64,000 nucleotides of DNA from Massilia pinisoli. GTDB lineage: Bacteria; Pseudomonadota; Gammaproteobacteria; Burkholderiales; Burkholderiaceae_D. The number at the start of each line of letters is the position of its first letter. The stretch's first letter is position 1. Location: the NCBI RefSeq assembly GCF_024753285.1, contig NZ_JANUGW010000002.1, forward strand, positions 62,001-126,000, written 5' to 3'. The notes under the pieces are model-generated. The model was not told the origin of the DNA. It searched no databases and saw only the letters and a list, made by a program, of their open reading frames with translations. This document shows, piece after piece, positions 25,090-33,610 of this stretch. The position numbers and the translations under genes are program-made.

Positions 25090-27024
25090 TCAGCGCGTCC
25101 AGACGATGCGCAGGGCGAGGGCGCGTTCGTACTCGCTGCGCGTGGCCGGATTGCCGAATTCGGCGTGGCGCGGATCGAGGAGGTTCTGGCCGATGACGGA
25201 CAGCTCGAGGCCCGGCCGCACGCGCCAGCCGTAGCGCAGGTCGACAGCGGTGTATGCGGGAACGGCCGGCCGCGCGAGCGCGCCCACGCGGCGCAGCATG
25301 ACGTCGACCTCGTGCCCGTGCCCCAGGTCGTGCGCCGAGCGCAATGACCAGTAGTGGCTCGGGTCGCTCGTGAACAGGCCCGTCGTGCCCGATTGGTCGC
25401 GGCTGCCCGGACGCAGCGCCGTATCGACGTGCTGCACGACGCCGCCGCCGGACAGGCGCCACGATGGCGCGACCTGCCAGTTCGCCCACGCCTCGATGCC
25501 GCGCGTGGACCCGTCCGCGAGGTTCTCGAACACGCTGCCGGGGCCGGACGGATTCGGCTCCAGCGTGCGCAGCCTGTCGTAGCGGGTCGCGAACAAGGTC
25601 GCCGAGTACGACAGGGCCGCGAGCGGTTGCGCGCGCCAGCCCAGTTCGAACACGTTCGCCGTCTCCGCCACGAACCCGGGTCCGCCCGCCACGCCGTACT
25701 GCGGCACGCCGCCCACGACGGGCGGTTGCGTGGGGCTGTAGAGGTCGCGGTCGATGCGCGACGGGGCCCGCACGGCGCGCGACAGCGACGTCCACGCGAG
25801 CGCCGACGGGCGCGGGTTCCACGCGAGCCGCAAGGTGGGCAGCACTTCGACACCCGTGTAATTGTTGTCCTCGAGTTTCAGGCCGGCCGTCAGGCGCACA
25901 GCGTCCGCCAGCGCGATCTCGTCCTGCGCGAACAGATTGGCCCAGTGCAGGTTCAAGGTGCCGGGCAGGAAGCCGAACGCGGCGCCGTTTTCCACGCGGT
26001 CGTGGCCGAGCCGGCAGCCGCCGCCCCAGACGACGTGGTGCGCCGCGCCCACGCGCACGGCGTGCTGCAGCTGCACGTCGAACGTGTCGAGGCGCTCGTG
26101 GAAGGCGCGCGGCTGGTCGCGCTCCGTGTGGTCCCAGTACAGCTGGACGGACGCCGACGACCCGTCCGCGAACGTGCGGCTCGCGCGGCCCAGCAGATTG
26201 GCGCCGGCCACGCGGATGTCCTGCGTGCCGGCCTGGCGCAGGCGGCCGTCGTAGACGTCGCCTTGCACCGTGAGCCCGTCGCCCCAGTCCGCGCGGAACC
26301 CGGCCTGGTCGCGGTGCCAGCCCGTCGGGACCGTGGCGGCCGTCGCGGTATGGGTGTCGTCGTTTTCCGCGTGCTTCGCGTATGCGCGGTAATGGCCGTC
26401 CGCACCCAGGGCGCCGCCGTAGCGCACGGCGCCGTCGCGCGCGTCCTTGCCGAGCGTCGCGGCCAGCAGCGCGCCCTGCGTGGCGGCGGCCGGCTTCGTG
26501 ATGATGTTGATGACGCCATTGACGGCGTTCGCGCCCCACAGCGTGGCGCCGGGGCCGCTGATGACTTCGATGCGCTCGACGTCGTCCAGCACGACGTCCT
26601 GCACGTCCCAGAACACGCCGGAAAACAGCGGCGAATACACGGTGCGGCCATCGATCAGGACGAGCAGCTTGTTCTCGAACGGGCTCGCGTAACCGCGTGC
26701 CGTGACGGCGTAATTGCGGGCATCCACGCGCGCGACCTGCAGGTTGGGCGCCAGCCGCAGCGCCTCCGGCAGCGATTGCGCCCCCGACCGCCGGATGTCG
26801 TTCCCGGTGATGACGAAGATCGAGGCCGCGGCATCGGACAGCGATTCCGCCCGCCGCGACACCGACGTCACCTGGATGTTCGCCAGTTCTTCGAGGCTCA
26901 GCTCCGCGATGTCATCCGACTGGACGGACACGGCGGCCATCACGCCCGGTGTGGCCAGCAGCGCGGCGGTGCAGGCGGCCAGGACGGTGCGCAGCGGGGA
27001 GGGGAAGGCGGTGGAACTGGGCAT
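25090..27024 (-). CDS. TonB-dependent outer-membrane receptor
   Basis: A 644-residue receptor. A signal peptide spans about 1-31 (LAACTAALLATPGVMAA). The mature N-terminus DIAELSLEELANIQVTSVSRRAE is TonB-box-like. The plug domain (about 45-160) contains ITGNDIRRSGAQSLPEALRLAPNLQVARV and IEVISGPGATLWGANAVNGVINIITK. A 22-strand barrel follows and ends in ALALRIVWTR rather than the usual terminal aromatic. It probably imports an oligosaccharide or chelate. It diverges from the GH29-GH2 gene pair across a 189-bp gap, suggesting a small utilisation locus. An ATG five codons upstream is possible. Confidence 0.85.
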   Translation of the reverse strand: MPSSTAFPSPLRTVLAACTAALLATPGVMAAVSVQSDDIAELSLEELANIQVTSVSRRAESLSDAAASIFVITGNDIRRSGAQSLPEALRLAPNLQVARVDARNYAVTARGYASPFENKLLVLIDGRTVYSPLFSGVFWDVQDVVLDDVERIEVISGPGATLWGANAVNGVINIITKPAAATQGALLAATLGKDARDGAVRYGGALGADGHYRAYAKHAENDDTHTATAATVPTGWHRDQAGFRADWGDGLTVQGDVYDGRLRQAGTQDIRVAGANLLGRASRTFADGSSASVQLYWDHTERDQPRAFHERLDTFDVQLQHAVRVGAAHHVVWGGGCRLGHDRVENGAAFGFLPGTLNLHWANLFAQDEIALADAVRLTAGLKLEDNNYTGVEVLPTLRLAWNPRPSALAWTSLSRAVRAPSRIDRDLYSPTQPPVVGGVPQYGVAGGPGFVAETANVFELGWRAQPLAALSYSATLFATRYDRLRTLEPNPSGPGSVFENLADGSTRGIEAWANWQVAPSWRLSGGGVVQHVDTALRPGSRDQSGTTGLFTSDPSHYWSLRSAHDLGHGHEVDVMLRRVGALARPAVPAYTAVDLRYGWRVRPGLELSVIGQNLLDPRHAEFGNPATRSEYERALALRIVWTR

Positions 27025-27213
27025 GAAGGGAATACACATTGACGATATCGCGGAATTGTATGGCAGAAACCAAAACATTGATATTTAACACATTCTCTAC
27101 TGTGCGAAGATAGCGTGTGACAGATTTCGTTGCCCCTGATGTTGAATTTCATAATTGAAGCGGGTGGATGCAATTCGGACAATGCGTCAAAAGAACCCAC
27201 CAGGAGATAAGAC

Positions 27214-28593
27214 TTGACGACATATTTGTTCCAGCGCGCATGCGCCGGCGCGTTGCTGGCGGCCGCCCTGTGCGGCAGCGCCGCTGCCGCGCCCGACGCG
27301 CCCGCGCCCGCGCCCGCGCCCGCGCAAGGCCCGTCCGCAGATGCCAGCGCCGCCGCGCGCATCGGCTGGTGGCGCGACGCGCGCTTCGGCATGTTCATCC
27401 ACTGGGGCCTGTACGCCATTCCCGGCCGCGGCGAATGGGCGCAGTTCAGCGAACAGATTCCCGTCCGTGAATACGCGAAACTGGCCGACAAGTTCAACCC
27501 GACCGCGTTCGATCCGGACGCGTGGGCGCAGCTGGCGAAGTCCGCCGGCATGAAATACATGGTGTTCACGTCGCGCCACCACGACGGCTTCGCGATGTTC
27601 GACGACGGCGACAACCCGTTCTCGAGCACGAAGACGGCCGCGCACCGCGATTTCGTCGCCGATTACGTGAAGGCCGCGCGCAAGGCCGGCATGGGCGTGG
27701 GCCTGTACTACTCGCCGCTGGACTGGCGCTTCCCCGGCTACTTCTTCCCCGACCTGTACCGCGACAACGCGGAAGCGATGCGCGCGCAGTACCACCGCCA
27801 GGTCGAGGAGCTGCTCTCCAACTACGGCAAGATCGACGTGCTGTGGTTCGACGGCGGCGAGACCGACTGGCTGAGCTTCGGCGGCGACTGGTCGGCCGCG
27901 CAGTGGCAGAAGCGTCCCGCCGGCAAGCACTACGCGGGCGGCTTCGACTGGCAGCACGCGCAGGTCGAGGTAACGATGCGGCGCCTGCAGCCGAACATCC
28001 TCGTCAACGGCCGCGCCGACATGAAGGAAGACTTCCACGCGCGCGAAGGCGATGCCGCGCTGGGCGACTACGACGACACGCATCCGTGGGAGCTGTGCAC
28101 GACCATTGCCGGCGCCTGGGGCTACCAGCCGAACATGGCGCCGAAGCCGCTGAAGCACTACATCCAGCTGCTGGCGAACGTCGCGGGCCGCGACGGCAAC
28201 CTGCTGCTGAACGTCGGCCCGGACCCGGATGGCCGCATCGATCCCGCGCAGGCCGCGCGCCTGCGCGAGATCGGCGCGTGGCTCGGCAAGCATGGCGAGA
28301 GCATCTACGGCACCCGCGGCGGCCCGTTCCTGCCGGGCAGCTGGGGCGCATCGACGCGGCGCGGCAACACGATCTACCTGCACGTGCTGAACTGGAGCGG
28401 CGACAAGCTGGCGCTGCCGGCCATTCCTGCGCGCGTCGTGAAGGCGTCCGTGCTGGGCGGCGGCGCGGCGCACGTCGTGCAGTCCGTGCACGGCATCGAG
28501 GTCGCCGTGCCGGCCGCCGCGCGCAACGACATGGATACGATCGTCGCGCTGCAGCTCGACTCGGCCGCCGCTGCCTTGAAACCCGTACGCTGA
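27214..28593 (+). CDS. GH29 alpha-L-fucosidase, secreted; TTG start
   Basis: A 459-residue enzyme. Translation is assigned to a TTG, because CAGGAGA lies seven bases before it and only this start yields the signal peptide (about 1-26, LLAAALCGSAAAA). The catalytic barrel shows ARFGMFIHWGLYAIPG, MVFTSRHHDGFAMFD and the nucleophile Asp-213 in LWFDGGETDW. A short C-terminal beta-domain (about 370-459) is present. It would remove terminal L-fucose from xyloglucan, glycoprotein or arabinogalactan side chains. It is followed 121 bp later by the GH2 gene on the same strand. Confidence 0.88.
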   Translation: MTTYLFQRACAGALLAAALCGSAAAAPDAPAPAPAPAQGPSADASAAARIGWWRDARFGMFIHWGLYAIPGRGEWAQFSEQIPVREYAKLADKFNPTAFDPDAWAQLAKSAGMKYMVFTSRHHDGFAMFDDGDNPFSSTKTAAHRDFVADYVKAARKAGMGVGLYYSPLDWRFPGYFFPDLYRDNAEAMRAQYHRQVEELLSNYGKIDVLWFDGGETDWLSFGGDWSAAQWQKRPAGKHYAGGFDWQHAQVEVTMRRLQPNILVNGRADMKEDFHAREGDAALGDYDDTHPWELCTTIAGAWGYQPNMAPKPLKHYIQLLANVAGRDGNLLLNVGPDPDGRIDPAQAARLREIGAWLGKHGESIYGTRGGPFLPGSWGASTRRGNTIYLHVLNWSGDKLALPAIPARVVKASVLGGGAAHVVQSVHGIEVAVPAAARNDMDTIVALQLDSAAAALKPVR

Positions 28594-28714
28594 CGACCGG
28601 CACGCCGGGCCGGTGGAAATCATTCGCCGGCCCGGACGATTTCATCATTGCGCCCGCGGTGAACGTCGCGTCACAATGATGATCCCGCACGAAGACGACC
28701 TCACTGGAGCACAC

Positions 28715-31315
28715 ATGCGTTGGTACACGGCGCCCCTGACACTCATCGCGGCCCGCGCCGCCCTCGCATTGTCCCTGCTCGCCGTGGTGGCGCAGGCCGA
28801 TGCGCGCACGGAACCGCCGGCCGCACGGCAGCGCCAGAACTTCAACGCGGCCTGGCGCTTCCACCTGGGCGACATCGCCGGCGCCGAAAAGCCGGACTTC
28901 GACGACCGCGACTGGCAGGCCATCGGCCTGCCGCACAGCTTCAGCACCCCGTACTTCCAGGCGCCCGAGGTGTACGTCGGCTACGGCTGGTACCGCAAGG
29001 ACCTCGACCTGCCGACCGTGCCGATGTCGCGCCGCTGGACGCTCGAATTCGAAGCCGCGTTCCAGACCGCCGACGTGTACGTCAACGGCCGCAAGGCCGG
29101 ACGCCATCGCGGCGGCTACACCGGCTTCCCCGTCGACATCACGCCCGCGCTGCACCCAGGACGCAACGTCATCGCCGTCCGCGTCGACAACATCTGGGAT
29201 CCGACCCTGGCCCCGCGCGCCGGTGAACACATCTTCAGCGGCGGCATCTACCGCGACGTCTGGCTCGTGACGACGGACGACGTGCACGTGCCGTGGACCG
29301 GCACGGCGGTCACGACGCCGGGCCTCGCCGGCCGTTCCGGTGCCGTGCGCGTCGCCACCGAGGTGCGCAACGACGGCACCAAGGCCGTGAATGTCAAGGT
29401 GCGGACGCGCATCGCGGACGACCGCGGCGCCACCGTCGCCGTGCTGCCCGACACCTCCGTCAAGATACCGGCCGGCCGCACGCTCGACGTCGCGCAGCAA
29501 TCGAAGCGCCTGGACGGCCTGCACCTGTGGAGTCCCGAGACGCCCACGTTGTACCGCGCTGTCACGACCTTGGACGTGGCGGGCCGCCGGCGCGACAGCT
29601 TCGAGACGGAGTTCGGCTTCCGCACGATCGAATGGACGGCGGACCGGGGCTTCTTCCTCAACGGCGAGCACCGCTATTTTCGCGGCGCGAACGTCCACCA
29701 GGACCAGGCCGGATGGGGCGACGCCGTGACCAACGCCGCCATCGACCGCGACGTGCAGCTGATGAAGGACGCCGGCTTCGATTTCATCCGCGGTTCGCAC
29801 TATCCGCACGATCCGCATTTCGCCGAGGCGACGGACCGCGCCGGCTTGATGTTCGTGCCCGAGGCGCCGTTCTGGGGCACGGCCGGCATGAAGAGCCCGT
29901 GGAGCCAGTCGGCATATCCGCCGGAGACCGCGCATCGCGCCGCGTTCGAGGACAGCGTGAAGCAGCAGCTCGCGGAACTCATCCGCATCAACCGCAACCA
30001 CCCGTCGATCGTCGCATGGGGCATGGACAACGAGGTGTTCTTCAGCGCGCAGGAGACCATGCCCGAGGTGCGCAAGCTGCTGGCGGCCGAAGTCGCGCTG
30101 TCGCACCGGCTCGACCCGACGCGGCCCGCGGCCGTCGACGGCGCGCAGCGGGGCGAGATCGACCGCATCGGCGACATCGCCGGCTATAACGGCGACGGCG
30201 CCGTGCTGTTCCCGAATCCGGGCGTACCCAACTTCGTCGCGGAGTACAGCTCGACCATCTCCGACCGCCCGGGCGACTACGGCCCGAGCTGGGGCGACAT
30301 CGAACACACGCCGGGAGCGACACCGGGCAAGCCGGAGACCTGGCGCTTCCCGTGGCGGTCCGGGGAAGTCATCTGGGCCGGTTTCGACCACGGTTCGATC
30401 GCGGGCAAGTTCGGCTCCATGGGTCTCGTCGATTATGCGCGGTTGCCCAAGCGCGGCTGGTACTGGTATCGGAACGCCTACCGGGGCATCGCGCCGCCCG
30501 CGTGGGCGCAGCCGGGCAAGGCGGCCGCGCTGCGCGTGACGTCCAGCAGTCCCGTCATCCGCCACGCGGACGGTACGGACGACGTGCAACTGGTCGTCAC
30601 CGTCGTCGACGCGGAGGGCAAGGCCTTGTCCAACAGCCCGTCCGTGCACCTGGCGCTCGAAGCGGGACCGGGCGAACTGCCGACTGGACGCGGCATCGAC
30701 TTCACGCCGAACGGCGACATTCCGATCCGCGACGGCCAGGCCGCGATCGCGATGCGCAGCTGGCAGCGCGGCACGACGCGCATCCGCGCGACGTCGCCGG
30801 GCCTCGCCGACGGCATGCTGACGGTGGAGACGGTCGACGGTCCGGCGTTCGTGGAAGGCGTGACGCCCGTCGCGGCGGCGCGGCCGTACGTGGCGCGCAA
30901 GATGGAAGTGGGACCGCCACAGGCGTTCGGCCTGAAGAACCCGACGCAGGCCAGTTCCAGCGCGGCAGGCCACGCGTCGTCGCTGGCGAACGATGGCGAT
31001 GCCGGTACGTGGTGGGCACCGGCGCCGAGCGATGCCAAGCCCTGGATCGTCATCGACCCCGAGCGCATCGTGAACTACGGCCGCCTGGCCGTGCGGTTCG
31101 CACCGGACGGGCGCTGCGACGTGAGCGCCGAAACGCAGGACACGGGCGGCGTGTGGCAGCCGCTGGGCGACGCCGCGGCCACCGCGGACACACTCGACGT
31201 GCCCGTGAACGCCGTGACGGGACGGCAGCTGCGGCTGCGCTTGACGGCGCCCGCAGGCGGAACGTGCCGCGTCGCAGACATCGTCATCACGGGGACGCCG
31301 GCGACGTTCTGGTGA
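28715..31315 (+). CDS. GH2 beta-galactosidase-type enzyme with C-terminal F5/8-like domain
   Basis: An 866-residue secreted protein. A signal peptide spans about 1-29. The N-terminal jelly roll (about 40-195) includes WRFHLGD, WYRKDLDLP and DVYVNGRKAGRHRGGYTGFPVDI. Ig-like and barrel domains follow. In the barrel, the acid/base Glu is in AWGMDNEVFF and the nucleophile Glu in NFVAEYSST. Residues about 660-730 form an invasin/Ig-like module. The last 110 residues (SSLANDGDAGTWWAPAP, PWIVIDPERIVNYGRLAVRF) form a discoidin-type carbohydrate-binding domain. The start MRWY follows CTGGAG. The likely substrate is a beta-galactoside; beta-glucuronidase or mannosidase activity is not excluded. Confidence 0.83.
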   Translation: MRWYTAPLTLIAARAALALSLLAVVAQADARTEPPAARQRQNFNAAWRFHLGDIAGAEKPDFDDRDWQAIGLPHSFSTPYFQAPEVYVGYGWYRKDLDLPTVPMSRRWTLEFEAAFQTADVYVNGRKAGRHRGGYTGFPVDITPALHPGRNVIAVRVDNIWDPTLAPRAGEHIFSGGIYRDVWLVTTDDVHVPWTGTAVTTPGLAGRSGAVRVATEVRNDGTKAVNVKVRTRIADDRGATVAVLPDTSVKIPAGRTLDVAQQSKRLDGLHLWSPETPTLYRAVTTLDVAGRRRDSFETEFGFRTIEWTADRGFFLNGEHRYFRGANVHQDQAGWGDAVTNAAIDRDVQLMKDAGFDFIRGSHYPHDPHFAEATDRAGLMFVPEAPFWGTAGMKSPWSQSAYPPETAHRAAFEDSVKQQLAELIRINRNHPSIVAWGMDNEVFFSAQETMPEVRKLLAAEVALSHRLDPTRPAAVDGAQRGEIDRIGDIAGYNGDGAVLFPNPGVPNFVAEYSSTISDRPGDYGPSWGDIEHTPGATPGKPETWRFPWRSGEVIWAGFDHGSIAGKFGSMGLVDYARLPKRGWYWYRNAYRGIAPPAWAQPGKAAALRVTSSSPVIRHADGTDDVQLVVTVVDAEGKALSNSPSVHLALEAGPGELPTGRGIDFTPNGDIPIRDGQAAIAMRSWQRGTTRIRATSPGLADGMLTVETVDGPAFVEGVTPVAAARPYVARKMEVGPPQAFGLKNPTQASSSAAGHASSLANDGDAGTWWAPAPSDAKPWIVIDPERIVNYGRLAVRFAPDGRCDVSAETQDTGGVWQPLGDAAATADTLDVPVNAVTGRQLRLRLTAPAGGTCRVADIVITGTPATFW

Positions 31316-31337
31316 TCAGCGCACGTGATCAGCGCAC
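31312..31337. repeat. 13-bp tandem duplication at convergent gene ends
   Basis: GTGATCAGCGCAC occurs twice back to back. The first copy contains the GH2 stop codon and the second the KdgD stop codon on the other strand. Confidence 0.85.
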
Positions 31338-32240
31338 GCCCTGTGCCTTGATCAGTTTGTCCAGCATGGCGTGTTCTTCTTCCGTCAGGTCGGTCAGCGG
31401 CGCGCGCACGGGACCGCCGTCGTGGCCGACGAGGCGGGCGCCCGCCTTCACGATCGACACGGCGTAGCCGGCCTTGCGGTTGCGGATCGCCAGGTAGGGC
31501 AGGAAGAATTCGTCCAGCAGGCGGTTCGTCGTCGCGTGGTCGTCCTTGGCGATCGCGTGATAAAAGTCCATCGCCAACTGCGGCATGAAGTTGAAGACAG
31601 CCGACGAATACACCGGCACGCCCAGCGCCTTGTACGCGGCGGCATACACCTCCGCCGTCGGCAGGCCGCCCAGGTAGCTGAAGCGGTCGCCCATGCGGCG
31701 CCAGATCGAGACCATCAGCTCGATGTCGCCGATACCATCCTTGAAGCCGATCAGGTTGGGGCAGCGGTCCGCCAGCTGTTCCAGCGACTCCGGTGTCAGG
31801 CGGCATTGCGCGCGGTTGTACACGACGACGCCGATGTTCACCGATTTGCAGACTTGCTCGACGTGGGCGACGAGGCCGTCCTGGCTCGCTTCGGTGAGAT
31901 AGTGCGGCAACAGCAGCACGCCCTTGGCGCCGAGGCGTTCCGCTTCCTGCGCGAACGCGATGGCGCTGCGCGTGGGGCCGCCGGCACCGGCGAGGATCGG
32001 GACCTTGCCGGCGCACGTGTCGACCGCGGTCTTGATCACTTGCGAATATTCGTCGTGCGTGAGCGAGAAGAACTCGCCGGTGCCGCCGGCCGCGAACAGG
32101 GCGGTCGCGCCGTACGGTGCGAGCCATTCGAGGCGCTCGACATACGTGCCGGGACGGAAGTTACCTTCGGCGTCGAAGTCGGTGATGGGGAAGGACAGCA
32201 GGCCGGACGACATGACTTGTTTCAGTTCTAACGGATTCAC
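31329..32240 (-). CDS. kdgD: 5-dehydro-4-deoxyglucarate dehydratase
   Basis: A 303-residue member of the DapA/NAL aldolase-like superfamily, the normal size for KdgD. The Schiff-base Lys-167 is in [11 protein letters not shown]. Other landmarks are [16 protein letters not shown] and [13 protein letters not shown] with the conserved Tyr. The enzyme dehydrates and decarboxylates 5-keto-4-deoxy-D-glucarate, the product of galactarate or glucarate dehydratase, to 2,5-dioxopentanoate. It is transcribed away from LacI-GarD, with an 18-bp dyad 25 bp upstream of its start that recurs near the lacI-type gene. Cytoplasmic. Confidence 0.9.
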   Translation of the reverse strand: MNPLELKQVMSSGLLSFPITDFDAEGNFRPGTYVERLEWLAPYGATALFAAGGTGEFFSLTHDEYSQVIKTAVDTCAGKVPILAGAGGPTRSAIAFAQEAERLGAKGVLLLPHYLTEASQDGLVAHVEQVCKSVNIGVVVYNRAQCRLTPESLEQLADRCPNLIGFKDGIGDIELMVSIWRRMGDRFSYLGGLPTAEVYAAAYKALGVPVYSSAVFNFMPQLAMDFYHAIAKDDHATTNRLLDEFFLPYLAIRNRKAGYAVSIVKAGARLVGHDGGPVRAPLTDLTEEEHAMLDKLIKAQGVR

Positions 32241-32264
32241 GATGGCTCCAATGGGCTGGTTAAC

Positions 32265-32282
32265 TTGTCAGACATCGTACAA
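32265..32282. promoter_or_regulatory. 18-bp dyad upstream of kdgD
   Basis: TTGTCAGACATCGTACAA fits the imperfect palindrome TTGTnnGAnnTCnnACAA. A close relative is found at 33410, upstream of the LacI-type gene. The form resembles GntR-family operators. Confidence 0.5.
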
Positions 32283-32324
32283 CTACAGATGTGACACCGC
32301 AAGATATTTTTGCGCCTGTCGTCG

Positions 32325-33380
32325 TCAGGCAACCTTGTGGGTGGTGCCGCGCTCGATCAGCGTGAAGCCCACGTCGATGACGTTCTGCGCGAGCGGGCGG
32401 CCTTCGATCTTGGCGATGAGGGACACGGCCGCCTGCACGCCGATGGCGCGTTTGTCGATGTGGACGGACGAGATCGGGGGATGGGTGAACGCGGCGAAAT
32501 CGAAATCGCCGAAGCCCATGATGGCCAGCTCCTGCGGCACCGCGATGCCTTGCGCCTGCGCCTCGATGAGGGCGCCGTGCGCGAGCACGTCGGAGCTGCA
32601 CACGACGACTTCCGGCGCATGGCCCGCGGCCAGGATCGCCCGAAAGCCTTCCCGGCCCAGGTTCAGCACCGTGGGCGGCGTCGCCATGTGCGTCGCGACG
32701 GGTGCGATGTCATGCCGCTGCAGTTCCGCTTCCAGCGCGAGGCGGCGCCGGTTCGCGCGCTCGTCGCGCGCGCAGATCGACGCGAAGCGCCGGTAGCCCT
32801 GGTCCAGCAGATGGCGCGCGACCTGTTCGCCCACCCGCTCCTGCGAAAACCCGATGGCGATGTCGATGGGGGAGGGCGTCAGGTCCCATGCCTCCACGAC
32901 GGGCACGCCCGTCGCCAGCAGCTTCTTGCGCACGCCGGCCTGGTGGTGGATGCCCGTCAGGACGATGCCGTCCGGCTGGCGCGACAGAATGGCCGTCAGC
33001 AGGTCGTCTTCCTTCTGGCGCGAATAATTCGATACGGACAGCAGCAACTGGTAGCCGTGCGCCGACAACTCGTCGTTCAAGCCCTGCACCGTCTCCGCGA
33101 ACATCGAGTTCGACAACTGCGGCACGACGGCCGCGATGAGCTGGCTGCGCTTCGTCGCCAGGCTGCCGGCCAGCATGTTCGGGATATAGCCCATCGCCGC
33201 CGCCGCTTCTTTTACGCGCGCGATCGTGTCGGGCTTCACGAGCTTCGGATTGTGGAGCGCGCGCGACACGGTGATGGGCGAGAGGCCCGCCAGCCGCGCG
33301 ACATCCTTCAGCGTGATGCTCTTCGGCCGGTCCCCATTCGAGGCGAAGGTGTCGTCGGCGAGGTCGAACGGCTCTGGCAT
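32325..33380 (-). CDS. LacI-family transcriptional regulator (GntR-like)
   Basis: A 351-residue repressor. The helix-turn-helix (about 22-45) reads TLKDVARLAGLSPITVSRALHNP, and the hinge helix ends with NMLAGSLATKRS. The periplasmic-binding-type sensor domain fills the rest. SPITVSRAL in the recognition helix is shared with the gluconate repressor subgroup. It lies between kdgD and the divergent garD operon. Three copies of ATGATTGCGnnnTCAT between it and garD are the probable binding sites, which would also give autoregulation. The effector is likely a sugar acid. The protein is cytoplasmic. Confidence 0.87.
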   Translation of the reverse strand: MPEPFDLADDTFASNGDRPKSITLKDVARLAGLSPITVSRALHNPKLVKPDTIARVKEAAAAMGYIPNMLAGSLATKRSQLIAAVVPQLSNSMFAETVQGLNDELSAHGYQLLLSVSNYSRQKEDDLLTAILSRQPDGIVLTGIHHQAGVRKKLLATGVPVVEAWDLTPSPIDIAIGFSQERVGEQVARHLLDQGYRRFASICARDERANRRRLALEAELQRHDIAPVATHMATPPTVLNLGREGFRAILAAGHAPEVVVCSSDVLAHGALIEAQAQGIAVPQELAIMGFGDFDFAAFTHPPISSVHIDKRAIGVQAAVSLIAKIEGRPLAQNVIDVGFTLIERGTTHKVA

Positions 33381-33409
33381 GCTCTGCGATATGTTGTCTA
33401 AATGGTTAC

Positions 33410-33427
33410 TTGTACGACATCAGAACA
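33410..33427. promoter_or_regulatory. Second TTGTACGA dyad-like site
   Basis: TTGTACGACATCAGAACA matches the kdgD dyad (in reverse) at the TTGTACGA, TC and A-rich end positions. It lies 30 bp upstream of the LacI-type gene. Confidence 0.4.
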
Positions 33428-33447
33428 CAAAACGCTTGCATTCGGAG

Positions 33448-33463
33448 ATGATTGCGATATCAT
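33448..33463. promoter_or_regulatory. Operator copy 1, ATGATTGCGATATCAT
   Basis: The site shares ATGATTGCG and TCAT with two further copies. It is 68 bp upstream of the LacI-type gene and 148 bp upstream of the garD start. Confidence 0.6.
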
Positions 33464-33529
33464 ACCAAACGCCGGGTGCCCATGGTCTTTCTGCCATGGC
33501 CGCATGACCGGCATATCTTTAAGACAAAA

Positions 33530-33545
33530 ATGATTGCGGTGTCAT
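33530..33545. promoter_or_regulatory. Operator copy 2, ATGATTGCGGTGTCAT
   Basis: Second copy of the 16-bp motif, with its centre 82 bp from copy 1 and 55 bp from copy 3. It lies in the likely promoter of garD. Confidence 0.6.
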
Positions 33546-33584
33546 TTTGGCGTTGAGCCGAGCACCTCGAAGCTTTGTACGGAA

Positions 33585-33600
33585 ATGATTGCGCAATCAT
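33585..33600. promoter_or_regulatory. Operator copy 3, perfect 16-bp palindrome
   Basis: ATGATTGCGCAATCAT is a perfect palindrome with a central GC, the best copy of the three. It ends ten bases before the garD start codon, overlapping the region where a repressor would block transcription or early elongation. Confidence 0.68.
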
Positions 33601-33610
33601 GGAGACACCG

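Noticed and set aside
33599-33601. Alternative ATG for garD
   Set aside because: It lies in the palindromic operator and has no ribosome binding site, unlike the ATG at 33611.
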